Positions 32,953 to 41,500 of a stretch of DNA of 47,507 nt are shown here, piece by piece; position 1 is the stretch's first letter; each line of letters starts with the position of its first letter. A program made the position numbers and the translations under genes. Source of the stretch: JBBQYA01 sp038209155. GTDB taxonomy: Bacteria; Bacteroidota; Bacteroidia; Sphingobacteriales; Sphingobacteriaceae. The stretch is taken from assembly GCA_038209155.1 (NCBI GenBank), contig JBBQYA010000011.1, forward strand, positions 1-47,507. The letters are read 5' to 3'. Below the pieces are notes generated by a model that was not told where the DNA came from, did no database searches, and saw nothing but the letters and a program-made list of their open reading frames with translations.

Positions 32953-34878
32953 ATGCGCAATTTTTGGGTTATCATTATTTTATTTACTTTTTTTAATTGC
33001 ACTCAAGCATTTTGCATAGGTGATACTACGCTTTTAAAAGAAATTCAAATTACCGAATTTTTAAGAAACAAATTATTTTTCAAGAGTATTCAAAAAATAG
33101 ATAGCTCAATTCTAGTATCTTATCAAAATCGATCGCTTACAGATTTATTAAATGAGCAAACTCTAGTTACAATAAAAAATTATGGAGCTGGAGGAATTGC
33201 AACAATAAGTTTAAGAGGTACAAACGCATCCCATACAAAATTGATCTGGAATGGAATTTCATTAAATTCCCCTATGTTGGGTCTTTTTGATTATTCAACC
33301 TTTCCTGTATTTTCTAATTCAAAAATATCAATAATTTCTGGAGGTCAAAGCGCAGAATTTGGGGCTGGTGCTATTGGAGGTGTTATAAATGTGGACGATG
33401 AAGCAGATTATGGATCAAGATTTAAACTTTCTTTTTCTCAGCAAATGGGATCTTTTGGTAGAAGCGGGAACAGTTTTAATTTACAATTTGGAAATAATAA
33501 ATTTCAAAGCTCAACTTTTCTGAATAGACTAATTGCAAAAAATGATTTTTTGTTTGTTGATTATCAAAAGTTTAGCAGACCTAAAGTAAAATTAGAAAAT
33601 GCTTCAACTATACAAGAAGGCGTAAGGCAATCTTTTGATTGGAGACCAAATAGTAAAAGAATTTTTTCATTAAATTCTTGGTTTCAATACAATAATCGAA
33701 ATCTAGCTCCCCAGATTGGAAATGCCAACAATGTTTCAACTATAGTAGACAGAAGCTTTAGAAATTCATTAGAATATCGAGAAATTATCAATTCTAAAGT
33801 AAATATTCAAACGAATATTGGGTATGTAAGAGATTTTTTGTTGTTTAAAAACAGATTGAAACTTGCTGATTCTATTGCTGAGTTATTGAGTAGCCAAAGC
33901 ATATCGGAAATATACACGTTAAGTTCAAAATTAAACTTTAAGCCATCTGATCAATACAATTTCCAATTTATTGCAGAAGGATTTAAAGAAAGTGCAAAAA
34001 TAAAAGAATATGGTGGTTTAAAAGCGAGAAATAGATATTCTATTGCGGTAAGTGTTTCTAGATATTTTTTTAATAAAGGAATTATTAGTGCAAATGCAAG
34101 AAAAGAATTTAATGATTTGGCTTCTCCTTTTATTGGTTCAATACATTCAGAATTTAATTTGTTTGGAAAAAGAGGAATAAAGCTTTTAAATTCTGTAAGT
34201 ACTAATTATGCTTTACCTACTTTAAATGATTTGTACTGGAAACCAGGTGGTAATATAAATTTAAATGCAGAAAAATCATTTAATGTAGATATCGCGTTGG
34301 AAAAGAAAATAATTTTAAACAATATTTCTATAAATAATTCAATAACAGCTTATTGGTCTAAAGTTAACGATTGGATATTATGGCAACCATCTTTGGAATA
34401 TAATGGAAATTGGTCGCCACAAAATCTGAAAAGAGTAAGAACTTCTGGTATAGAAAGTACAAATGAAATTAAATGGACTCGATCAAAAGATTCGTTTTCT
34501 TTTCGTTTAAATTATTCTTATACGCAAGCAATTAATACAAAAAGTACTACAGAAAATGATCAATCTGTAGGAAAACAATTAATTTATATTCCATTAAATT
34601 CTGGTTTAGCTCAAATAAAATATCAATTAAAAACATTTCAAATTCGATATGGAACTAATTATTATGGATATCGATTCACAACATCAGACCATTCTGATTT
34701 TTTACCATCTTATGTATTAAGCCAAATTAATTTTCAAAAAAGTTTTGGTTATAAAAAATACCAAATAGAAATAGATGCAGGAATTTATAATCTATTTAAT
34801 AAAACCTATCAAAACCTACCAGATCGTGCTCAACCTGGTAGAAATTTCTTAATTCAATTTAACTTAAAATACAAATAA
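32953..34878 (+). CDS. btuB: TonB-dependent cobalamin receptor, BtuB-like
   Basis: 641 residues from ATG 32953 (a TTG at 32920 is open but gives no sensible leader). Signal peptide MRNFWVIIILFTFFNCTQAFC; plug domain about 40-150 (LTDLLNEQTLVTIKNYGAGGIATISLRGTNASHTKLIWNGISLNSP and ISIISGGQSAEFGAGAIGGVINV), then the beta-barrel to NFLIQFNLKYK. The B12 riboswitch in its leader assigns the cargo as a cobalamin or other corrinoid. It is followed after 5 bp by the BtuG-like lipoprotein. Confidence 0.93.
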   Translation: MRNFWVIIILFTFFNCTQAFCIGDTTLLKEIQITEFLRNKLFFKSIQKIDSSILVSYQNRSLTDLLNEQTLVTIKNYGAGGIATISLRGTNASHTKLIWNGISLNSPMLGLFDYSTFPVFSNSKISIISGGQSAEFGAGAIGGVINVDDEADYGSRFKLSFSQQMGSFGRSGNSFNLQFGNNKFQSSTFLNRLIAKNDFLFVDYQKFSRPKVKLENASTIQEGVRQSFDWRPNSKRIFSLNSWFQYNNRNLAPQIGNANNVSTIVDRSFRNSLEYREIINSKVNIQTNIGYVRDFLLFKNRLKLADSIAELLSSQSISEIYTLSSKLNFKPSDQYNFQFIAEGFKESAKIKEYGGLKARNRYSIAVSVSRYFFNKGIISANARKEFNDLASPFIGSIHSEFNLFGKRGIKLLNSVSTNYALPTLNDLYWKPGGNINLNAEKSFNVDIALEKKIILNNISINNSITAYWSKVNDWILWQPSLEYNGNWSPQNLKRVRTSGIESTNEIKWTRSKDSFSFRLNYSYTQAINTKSTTENDQSVGKQLIYIPLNSGLAQIKYQLKTFQIRYGTNYYGYRFTTSDHSDFLPSYVLSQINFQKSFGYKKYQIEIDAGIYNLFNKTYQNLPDRAQPGRNFLIQFNLKYK

Positions 34879-34883
34879 ACAAC

Positions 34884-35972
34884 ATGAAAACAAACAATTA
34901 TTTTTTATTAGCGATTACAATCTTTAGTGTTTCAATTTTTAGCTCTTGCGACCCAGAGACGGAAGTTCCAATTCCAATTGATACAGGATATGAAGGAAAG
35001 GGCGTATTTATGATTTCAGAAGGCAATTTTGGAACGAGTAATTCTACCATAGATTATTTTCAAACCTCTGATAATAAGGTTATTGAAGATATATTTAACA
35101 TAGCAAATACACCGTTGAAAGTTGGATCATCTTTACAATCTTTTACAACCTATAAAGGAAAGGGCTATATGGTTTTGAATGGTACTGCCGTAGTAAAAGT
35201 AGTTTCTTTGAAAGATTTTAAAATCATAGCTGAGATTACAGGTTTCTCATCTCCACGATACATTACATTAATTAATGAAGAGAAAGCCTATGTTTCTGAT
35301 TGGGGAACTAATAGTATACAAGTAGTGAATTTAAAAACAAATAAAATTGAATCAAGTATTCCAACGGGTAAGGGACCAGAACAAATGTTATTGTTAGATA
35401 ATGTAGTTTTAGTGGCAAATTCAGGTGGATTTATAAACGATACAAAAATCAGTATTATAAATTATACAACAAATACTGTAATTGGAAGTAAAGAATTGAG
35501 TGATAAACCAACTGCAATTCAGAAAGACGCAGATGGAAAAATTTGGGTTTTATGCTCTGGAAATGCAAATGATTTTACTACAACCGATGATGACACACAA
35601 GGAAAATTGTATAAATTAAATGGATCTAATTATGAGGTTGAAAAATCTTTTGATATTGGAATTAAATCGAATCATCCAGATCGCTTAGCAATAGATGCTA
35701 CTGGAAAAACTTTATTTTACACCGGATCATACGAATTTGGTTTTGGAATTCGTAAACATAATATTTCTGCAAATGCTTTAGTTGATACTGCATTTATAAA
35801 TGGCAATTTTTATTCTTTAGGTATTGATAAAAAGACTAATGTTTTGTTTGCTGGAGATGCAAAAAACTTTAGCCAAAAAGGAGAATTTAATAGATTTAAT
35901 ATTTCTGATGGTAAACTTATTAATAAAATTGCTTGTGGAATTTCTCCAATTGGAATTCAGATTGAGCAATAG
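34884..35972 (+). CDS. btuG: Surface beta-propeller lipoprotein, BtuG-like (DUF5074/YncE fold)
   Basis: 362 residues. Lipoprotein signal ends in FSSC (Cys 22). The body is a seven-bladed YncE/DUF5074-type propeller: GVFMISEGNFG, YMVLNGTAVVKVVSLKDFKI, KAYVSDWGTNSIQVVNLKTNKIESSIPTGKGPEQM, VLVANSGGFI, GKIWVLCSGN. In Bacteroides, BtuG is a surface lipoprotein that captures cobalamin with very high affinity and caps BtuB. Its place 5 bp after btuB behind a B12 riboswitch supports the same role here. Confidence 0.88.
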   Translation: MKTNNYFLLAITIFSVSIFSSCDPETEVPIPIDTGYEGKGVFMISEGNFGTSNSTIDYFQTSDNKVIEDIFNIANTPLKVGSSLQSFTTYKGKGYMVLNGTAVVKVVSLKDFKIIAEITGFSSPRYITLINEEKAYVSDWGTNSIQVVNLKTNKIESSIPTGKGPEQMLLLDNVVLVANSGGFINDTKISIINYTTNTVIGSKELSDKPTAIQKDADGKIWVLCSGNANDFTTTDDDTQGKLYKLNGSNYEVEKSFDIGIKSNHPDRLAIDATGKTLFYTGSYEFGFGIRKHNISANALVDTAFINGNFYSLGIDKKTNVLFAGDAKNFSQKGEFNRFNISDGKLINKIACGISPIGIQIEQ

Positions 35973-35993
35973 CTTACTATTTTATTTTTGTAA

Positions 35994-36027
35994 AAAGTCC
36001 ATTTTAGAAATAGAATGGGCTTTTTTT
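35994..36027 (+). terminator. Intrinsic terminator of the btuB-btuG unit
   Basis: AAAGTCCATT (35994-36003) pairs with AATGGGCTTT (36014-36023) with one G-T pair, and seven T follow (36021-36027). It begins 21 bp after the btuG stop codon. Confidence 0.9.
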
Positions 36028-36203
36028 ATTTTGAAAGTAGAAACTATTATTTAGGATATAATATTTTTATTTCTGTTTAACTATTATTTTTTAAATTATT
36101 AGTAACAATTTTTAGTTTTACTTTTTAAAAACTTAATTATTTCAAAAAATACTTTACCGTATTTAAATGAATTTAACTTTATTTTATTTTAAAATTGATA
36201 ATA

Positions 36204-36893
36204 ATGAATAATATAGTGATTTTGACAGGTGCAGGAATAAGTGCAGAAAGTGGTTTAAGAACATTCAGAGATAGTGATGGACTTTGGGAAAATCACAGTA
36301 TTTATGATGTGGCTACACCAGAGGCTTGGGAAAGAAATCCAACATTAGTTCAGAAGTTTTACAATGAAAGAAGAAGAGATATTCAGAAATCTCAACCTAA
36401 TAAAGCGCATATTTTATTAGCAGAAATGCAAAATAAATTCAACGTTAATATTATCACGCAAAACATTGATGATTTGCATGAACGTGCCGGTTCTAAAAAT
36501 GTAATTCATTTACACGGTGTAATCACTCATTCGCAAAGCAGTAAGAACCCAGAGTTAACTTATATGATTGACTATGAGGATATAAACCAAGGAGATTTGT
36601 GTGAATTAGGCTCCCAACTTCGACCACATGTAGTCTGGTTTGGTGAAGCTGTACCTAAAATGGAAGAAGCAATTTTGCAAGCCTCATTAGCAGATATTTT
36701 TGTTGTAATCGGTACTTCTTTGGCAGTATATCCGGCTTCTTCTCTTTTGCATTTTGTAGAACCTATTCTTCCGAAATTTATTTTAGATCCGGGAAATCCA
36801 CCTGTAACAGGATATAAAAATTTGAAGCATTTGAAATTTCCTGCAACTATAGGCATTGATCACCTAATGAAAGAATTAGAAAAATTCGCATAG
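36204..36893 (+). CDS. cobB: NAD-dependent protein deacylase, class III sirtuin (CobB-like)
   Basis: 229 residues from ATG 36204 (TTG at 36195 is also open). Sir2 motifs: GAGIS (9-13), FRD..GLWE, QNIDDLHERAG (86-96), catalytic His in HLHG (H104), GTSLAVYPASS. Y53 and R56 in FYNERRRD are the pair that marks the SIRT5/CobB class able to remove succinyl/malonyl as well as acetyl groups. Only one Cys (DLCELG) remains in the region where the four zinc ligands usually stand. A separate gene after a terminator. Confidence 0.94.
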   Translation: MNNIVILTGAGISAESGLRTFRDSDGLWENHSIYDVATPEAWERNPTLVQKFYNERRRDIQKSQPNKAHILLAEMQNKFNVNIITQNIDDLHERAGSKNVIHLHGVITHSQSSKNPELTYMIDYEDINQGDLCELGSQLRPHVVWFGEAVPKMEEAILQASLADIFVVIGTSLAVYPASSLLHFVEPILPKFILDPGNPPVTGYKNLKHLKFPATIGIDHLMKELEKFA

Positions 36894-36919
36894 ATTAGCT
36901 GAATAGTTTGTTTGAAACC

Positions 36920-38395
36920 ATGGATTATTTGAAAAATAAAAGGGGAATTGATTTCATTTCAAATCATGGTTTATTTTTAATCATCATATTTTTTCAATTA
37001 ATTTTTTGGTTCATTGTAAGAAATGATCCTTTTTTTGGGGATGGAATATCTACTGTTTCTAGAGCAGCGGTCACTATATTTGATCAAAATTTACAAACTA
37101 TATTTTATCTACCCGAGCACGATCCAGGTCATCCGACTTTGTTTCCATGGTTTTTAGCATTGATTTGGACTGTATTTGGAAAGAGTTTATGGATTAGTCA
37201 TTTATTTAATTTAACCTTTGTTTTAGCCGCATTAATTGCATTAAGAAAAGTTTCTGGATTTTTTTTACCAAAACAGATTCGTGATTTGCCTCTCCTTTTA
37301 ATTTCTTGTTATTCAGTTTTCTTAGCTCAATCTGCCATGATACTTACTCACATGGCATTAACAGCATTTTTTCTTTTTGCTCTTCATTCTCTATTGATAA
37401 AAAATAGAAAATGGTTCGTTTTCAATTCTTCTTTGCTTTTATTAATGCATTTAGAAGGTGTCTTTTTATTTATAATTTTATTTTTAATAGATATTGTTAT
37501 TCATAAAAGAAATATTGTTAGAGAATTTAAACATTTTCTGACATTATATTTAATTCCATCAATATTTTTTGTTTTATGGTTGTTTTTTCATTTTCAAAAA
37601 ACGGGCTGGTTGGTAAGTTCACCCAATTACAGTGAGCACAGAACATTATCTACTTTCGTAGAATTATTGAAAAATATCTTGTTATCAATTTGGCGTATAG
37701 CTGATTATGGATTTGTAGTTTTGTTTTTTTCTGGGTTTATTTTAATTAAAAAGAAATTTACATTCAAACCCAATACAATTTGGACAATTATTATGATATC
37801 TGGATTGTTCCTAATACTAAGTATTTCTTTGTTTTTGAGCAATTCAATAGCGCATCGTTATTTCTTACCATTGCAAGTATTAATTTGTATCGGAATTATT
37901 GATTTAATCAAAAGATGGGATCTAAAAAGAATCTATTTATTCGTTTCAGGAATCAGTTTTTTATTGCTAGCTGGAAATTTTTTAAATTATCCAGGCAAAT
38001 GTATGGGAGATGCAACTCTTGCTTACCGTAGCTATTTTATTCTTCAAGAAAAAGTAATTCAAATGACAAAGGGCAATGAAGTTTATACTTTTGCACCCGT
38101 TTATAATCCTTCAAAATACGTTTATTTAGAACAAAAAGGATTAAATGTTAAACCAATAACGGATCAAAATCTAAATGATCTTTCTTACATAATGGTCAAT
38201 AGTTTCGTTTGCGATGTGCCTATAAATATTAGTAATACCATAAAGAATTGGCATGGAAACTCTTTTATTTCTGGCTCTGTGTATATTTCTATTTACGCAA
38301 ACCCAATTAAAGTAAATAAAGGTGCTTTTTGGGAACTTAGAAAAGCAAGTGAATTTGAACAATGGATGATTGAACAAAAAGCAAAGCTTAAATAA
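36920..38395 (+). CDS. GT-C-type membrane glycosyltransferase (PMT/ArnT-like)
   Basis: 491 residues from ATG 36920 (TTG at 36908 open). About 10-12 membrane helices, and the first large extracytoplasmic loop carries acidic residues in FFGDGISTVSRAA and LPEHDPGHPTLFPWFLAL, the pattern of GT39/PMT-like lipid-linked sugar transferases. It probably transfers a sugar from a polyprenyl-phosphate donor outside the cytoplasmic membrane. The C-terminal 130 residues are soluble. No glycan operon is nearby. Confidence 0.8.
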   Translation: MDYLKNKRGIDFISNHGLFLIIIFFQLIFWFIVRNDPFFGDGISTVSRAAVTIFDQNLQTIFYLPEHDPGHPTLFPWFLALIWTVFGKSLWISHLFNLTFVLAALIALRKVSGFFLPKQIRDLPLLLISCYSVFLAQSAMILTHMALTAFFLFALHSLLIKNRKWFVFNSSLLLLMHLEGVFLFIILFLIDIVIHKRNIVREFKHFLTLYLIPSIFFVLWLFFHFQKTGWLVSSPNYSEHRTLSTFVELLKNILLSIWRIADYGFVVLFFSGFILIKKKFTFKPNTIWTIIMISGLFLILSISLFLSNSIAHRYFLPLQVLICIGIIDLIKRWDLKRIYLFVSGISFLLLAGNFLNYPGKCMGDATLAYRSYFILQEKVIQMTKGNEVYTFAPVYNPSKYVYLEQKGLNVKPITDQNLNDLSYIMVNSFVCDVPINISNTIKNWHGNSFISGSVYISIYANPIKVNKGAFWELRKASEFEQWMIEQKAKLK

Positions 38396-38442
38396 ATTTT
38401 CATTTAAGATGAATTTAGTGTAATTGTAAATTCAATTTTGAA

Positions 38443-38473
38443 TAGATAAACTACGTAGTTATTAATTTATCTA
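38443..38473. repeat. Inverted repeat with inner palindrome
   Basis: TAGATAAA (38443-38450) and TTTATCTA (38466-38473) are perfect 8-bp arms 15 bp apart. They overlap the 12-bp palindrome AACTACGTAGTT (38449-38460). Located 48 bp after the glycosyltransferase stop, with no T-run, so an ordinary terminator is unlikely. Confidence 0.4.
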
Positions 38474-38511
38474 GCCAATATCTATCTAATAAGATTTTGA
38501 AATTTATAAAA

Positions 38512-38532
38512 CTTCGCAAATAAAAGGCGAAG
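38512..38532 (-). terminator. Hairpin, possible minus-strand terminator
   Basis: CTTCGC (38512-38517) and GCGAAG (38527-38532) form a GC-rich 6-bp stem with a 9-nt loop. On the minus strand it is followed by TTTTAT. It is about 170 bp beyond the DUF6580 terminator, so it would end a read-through or independent transcript. Confidence 0.35.
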
Positions 38533-38705
38533 AAGATTGTTCATTTCCCATAACTATACATACAATTTCAAAAAGTCCTACAAATGCCAACAGAAAACCT
38601 TGAAAAGTAAAATTGATTTTAGAATATTTTTCTTTGACATAAGTATCACTGACTTTAGCACAAAAAGCGTTCTGAAAATTTAATTTAAGCAAAAAAATTA
38701 GAACA

Positions 38706-38738
38706 TAAAAAAGGCGATACTAATAAAAGAATCGCCTT
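38706..38738 (-). terminator. Intrinsic terminator of the DUF6580 gene
   Basis: AAGGCGAT (38711-38718) pairs perfectly with ATCGCCTT (38731-38738), followed on the minus strand by T6 (A-run ending at 38710). It lies 22 bp after the stop codon of the minus-strand gene. Confidence 0.85.
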
Positions 38739-38759
38739 CTGACAAAAAGTAATTTTTTA

Positions 38760-39278
38760 TTATCTAGATAAAACTGGGAAACTTTTTACAACCAAAGTCC
38801 AAGCATAAAAGAAAATGCTATTGAAAAAAAGATCTGCTAATAGATTATTATAACTAAAAGGTATTCCTGCTGCATAGCACATCATAAGTCCAGAAATAGT
38901 ATGCGGATACATATTAGAGCCTATGAAAACTGAAAAGTTGGTAATTAGAAAAAACAAAACCGAACCTAAAATTGAAGTTGCTAAAACCGGAAGAATCGTT
39001 TTTTTACTCTGGATTAAAATCCCTAACAAAACGATAATAGCAAAACTGATGTAAACATACGAATCAAATCCTCTTCCAATAATTAGATCAGTAATGGCCA
39101 AAGATGAAATGGGGATCAAAAATGATAGTCGTTTATCTTGAAGATTCATTCCAGCAAAAAGTGCAATAGCACCGATTGCTGTAAAATTTGGAGGGTGGGG
39201 GAGAAGCCTAGAAAAAGCTCCAACCAAAATTAAGCTTGCAATTGTAAGTATAGTTAGGTTGTTTTGATTTTTATTCAT
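38760..39278 (-). CDS. DUF6580 family membrane protein
   Basis: 172 residues with five or six membrane helices. Family features: RLLPHPPNFTAIGAIALFAG after the first helix, SFLIPISSLAITDLIIG, YVYISFAIIVLLGIL and the Asn-Phe/Leu loop near YNNLLADLFFNS. DUF6580 proteins are thought to be ECF-transporter S-component-like; the ligand is unknown. Single gene with its own terminator. It follows the B12 unit by some kb, but no B12 box lies in its leader. Confidence 0.8.
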   Translation of the reverse strand: MNKNQNNLTILTIASLILVGAFSRLLPHPPNFTAIGAIALFAGMNLQDKRLSFLIPISSLAITDLIIGRGFDSYVYISFAIIVLLGILIQSKKTILPVLATSILGSVLFFLITNFSVFIGSNMYPHTISGLMMCYAAGIPFSYNNLLADLFFNSIFFYAWTLVVKSFPVLSR

Positions 39279-39486
39279 GTGGCAAAAATAAACAATATTA
39301 TAGCATCTGAAAGAAATCGTAATTCTTTATTCTATCATTTTTTAAAACCAATATTTTTGTAGTCTTAAAATTAGAAATTAGAAAGAAATTTAAGAAAATT
39401 GATCGCCAAATAATATTCTGTTTAACAAATAACTACTTATAAATCAAATTGTAATAATAATTATCTAAATACGATTATAGCTTGAA

Positions 39487-39511
39487 CGTTGAATCTTCAA
39501 AAAATTCAACG
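39487..39511. repeat. 8-bp perfect hairpin after the crtA-like operon
   Basis: CGTTGAAT (39487-39494) and ATTCAACG (39504-39511) with a 9-nt loop lie 53 bp past the last gene of the namZ-fmt operon. There is no U-tract after it on either strand, so it could be a regulatory hairpin or a weak terminator. Confidence 0.35.
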
Positions 39512-39563
39512 ATTCACAAGAAATATGAAAATGTTAAAAAATTGAATTGTTTTTTTTAAGAAT

Positions 39564-39803
39564 TTAAAATTCTTCTGATGCTTGATGCAAATCTTTTCGC
39601 ATTATTTGAAAGGTAGCCATACAAGAGTTCAAAAAATTTTCTGTCAATATTTCTTGCACTGCTTTCAAATTCGGAACATCCATTTCCGATACTTTATAAA
39701 TTTGTTCCAAGTTTCCCTGTTCCAATCTAATAATGAATTTCTGGTTCATTGCCATAATTGTGATTTTGAAATCTGGATGCGTAATATCTGCTATGACTCT
39801 CAT
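39564..39803 (-). CDS. Small protein of unknown function
   Basis: 79 residues, no signal or membrane segment. It begins MRVIADITHPDFKITIMAMNQKFIIRLEQGNLEQIYKV, an alpha/beta pattern that I do not recognise. It follows the CrtA-like gene by 16 bp on the same strand, so it is the last gene of the operon namZ-fmt-crtA-like; its job may relate to that enzyme. Confidence 0.6.
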   Translation of the reverse strand: MRVIADITHPDFKITIMAMNQKFIIRLEQGNLEQIYKVSEMDVPNLKAVQEILTENFLNSCMATFQIMRKDLHQASEEF

Positions 39804-39819
39804 TTTATAGTTTTAAATT

Positions 39820-40542
39820 TTATAAAATCTCTATTGAATTATTGAAATTGTTCAAAGCCTGTTTTCCATTTATCGTTCCACTTTGATGCAGAATATTGAA
39901 CCGCATAAACAATTCCTCTGAATACCAATCTTCTTTCCGTGTTCTATCTATTACTTCGCGGTGTTCTTTGGATTTGTAGGCAAAGGTTTTTGCATCTTCC
40001 AATGATTCCCAAATAGAAATGGTGGCTTGGCGTAAATAAGGAACCTCTCCAACTCCAATGGAAAATAGATAACCTTTGGATGTATTCATCAATTTTTCAA
40101 CATCGGGAACTGCATCCCAAAATGATTTTGCCTTTTTCCATCGAATACTTGCACGGGTTAAAATGGCAATCTTTGTTTTAGATTCCTGATTTTTGTCTAC
40201 TTCATTTTTTGTCGTGAAAGGATTTTTTCCATCCCATAATCCATGACCAGCAATGGGATCTAGAATTAAAACTAAAGTTTCTTGAGCAAAAATTTTGTTG
40301 AACTGAAACACAAAACCGCTTGATAAATAGTTTTTTAAGGATTTTTCATTTTTCCAAACAGTTAAAATTGACCATTGTTGCCAATCCGGATCTTTGGAAA
40401 AAGTTCCTCCTTTACCACTTCCCATTAATTTCCAAAAGGAAATTCCATCATTTAAACTTAATGGCAATCGGTGAATCGCCATAGATATAAATGCAAAAGG
40501 AATGTATTGTTTTGGAAAGCGGATTATTTGTAGGCAAACCAT
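39820..40542 (-). CDS. CrtA (spheroidene monooxygenase)-like protein
   Basis: 240 residues that match CrtA over the full length: the FWKLMGSGKGGTF motif, LTRASIRWKKAKSFWDAVP, SIGVGEVPYLRQATISIWES and AFAYKSKEHREVIDRTRKEDWYSEELFMRF. CrtA uses heme and O2 to put keto groups at C-2 of acyclic carotenoids in purple bacteria. Homologues occur in Bacteroidota, but the substrate there is uncertain, and no other carotenoid gene is in the window. Same strand as fmt, 46 bp after it. Confidence 0.8.
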   Translation of the reverse strand: MVCLQIIRFPKQYIPFAFISMAIHRLPLSLNDGISFWKLMGSGKGGTFSKDPDWQQWSILTVWKNEKSLKNYLSSGFVFQFNKIFAQETLVLILDPIAGHGLWDGKNPFTTKNEVDKNQESKTKIAILTRASIRWKKAKSFWDAVPDVEKLMNTSKGYLFSIGVGEVPYLRQATISIWESLEDAKTFAYKSKEHREVIDRTRKEDWYSEELFMRFNILHQSGTINGKQALNNFNNSIEIL

Positions 40543-40588
40543 TTCTTTACTTTAAAGATTGTTAATCAACTCACTTAGAAAATTAAGA

Positions 40589-41500
40589 TTAATTTATTCT
40601 CAAACCTCTAAGAAATTCTGAAATATGCATTCTTTTTTTTCCTTCAATTTGTAATTCATTCACTAAAATATAACCACCTGAACAAGCAAACCTTAATTCA
40701 TTAGCTCCATCAGATTCGTATGTTCCGTATTCGCTTTCATGATTTTCTTTAATAAATTCAGCATTATAAATTTTTAATTTGGAATTTCTCAAATTGGTAA
40801 AAGCTCCCGGATAAGGACTCAAGCCACGAATAAAATTATGAATTTCCTCCCCTGGCGTTTCCCAATCTATCTCACAATCTTCTTTAAATATTTTTGGTGC
40901 AGAAAGCAAACTTCCCGCAAAACTTTGAGCTTCAGATTTCAAGGTTTTATCTTCCAATCCTTTCAAGGTTTTGACTAACAATTTGGCCCCTAAAACCATA
41001 AGTTTATCGTGGATTTCGCCAGCATTTTCATTTCTCTTAATTGGTAATTTATCTTGAAGTAAAATAGGTCCAGTATCAATGTCCTTGGTGATAAAAAATG
41101 TAGTGACACCCGTTTCAGTTTCACCATTCATAATTGCATGATTGATAGGTGCTGCACCTCTGTATTGTGGCAAGAGTGATCCATGAACATTTATAGTACC
41201 TAAGTTTGGGATTTTCCAAACATTTTCTGGCAACATTCTGAAAGCCACTACCACAAACAAGTCTGCTTTTAAACTTTTTAATTTTGCAATAAAAACTTCA
41301 TCTTTCAATTTTTCTGGTTGTAGAAGATTGAGATTATTTTCAATAGCATATTCTTTTACTGCCGAATTACTCAGTTTTTGACCTCTTCCAGCTGGTTTAT
41401 CTGGAACTGTAATTACAGCTAGCACTTCATGTCCATCATTTAATACAGCTTTTAGAGATTCTACAGCAAAGGCTGGAGTTCCCATAAATACAATTTTCAT
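40589..41500 (-). CDS. fmt: Methionyl-tRNA formyltransferase
   Basis: 303 residues. Formylates Met-tRNA(fMet) for translation initiation with 10-formyl-tetrahydrofolate. Catalytic triad: N104 and H106 in INVHGSLLPQYRGAAP, and D142 in KDIDTGPILL. SLLPxYRG loop present; MKIVFMGTPAFAVESL start. C-terminal OB-like domain from about 205 (EDCEIDWETPGEEIHNFIRGLSPYPGA). The start overlaps the namZ stop by 4 bp (ATGA). Confidence 0.97.
   Translation of the reverse strand: MKIVFMGTPAFAVESLKAVLNDGHEVLAVITVPDKPAGRGQKLSNSAVKEYAIENNLNLLQPEKLKDEVFIAKLKSLKADLFVVVAFRMLPENVWKIPNLGTINVHGSLLPQYRGAAPINHAIMNGETETGVTTFFITKDIDTGPILLQDKLPIKRNENAGEIHDKLMVLGAKLLVKTLKGLEDKTLKSEAQSFAGSLLSAPKIFKEDCEIDWETPGEEIHNFIRGLSPYPGAFTNLRNSKLKIYNAEFIKENHESEYGTYESDGANELRFACSGGYILVNELQIEGKKRMHISEFLRGLRIN

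Noticed and set aside
36572..36856. 94-codon minus-strand frame inside the sirtuin gene
   Set aside because: Antisense to a conserved coding region.
38504..38692. 62-codon minus-strand frame after the DUF6580 terminator
   Set aside because: It runs through the GC-rich hairpin at 38512-38532 and has no family resemblance; more likely non-coding.
39283..39290. TATTTTTG on the minus strand as promoter of the DUF6580 gene
   Set aside because: It would place the transcription start on the start codon itself, with no -33 element seen.
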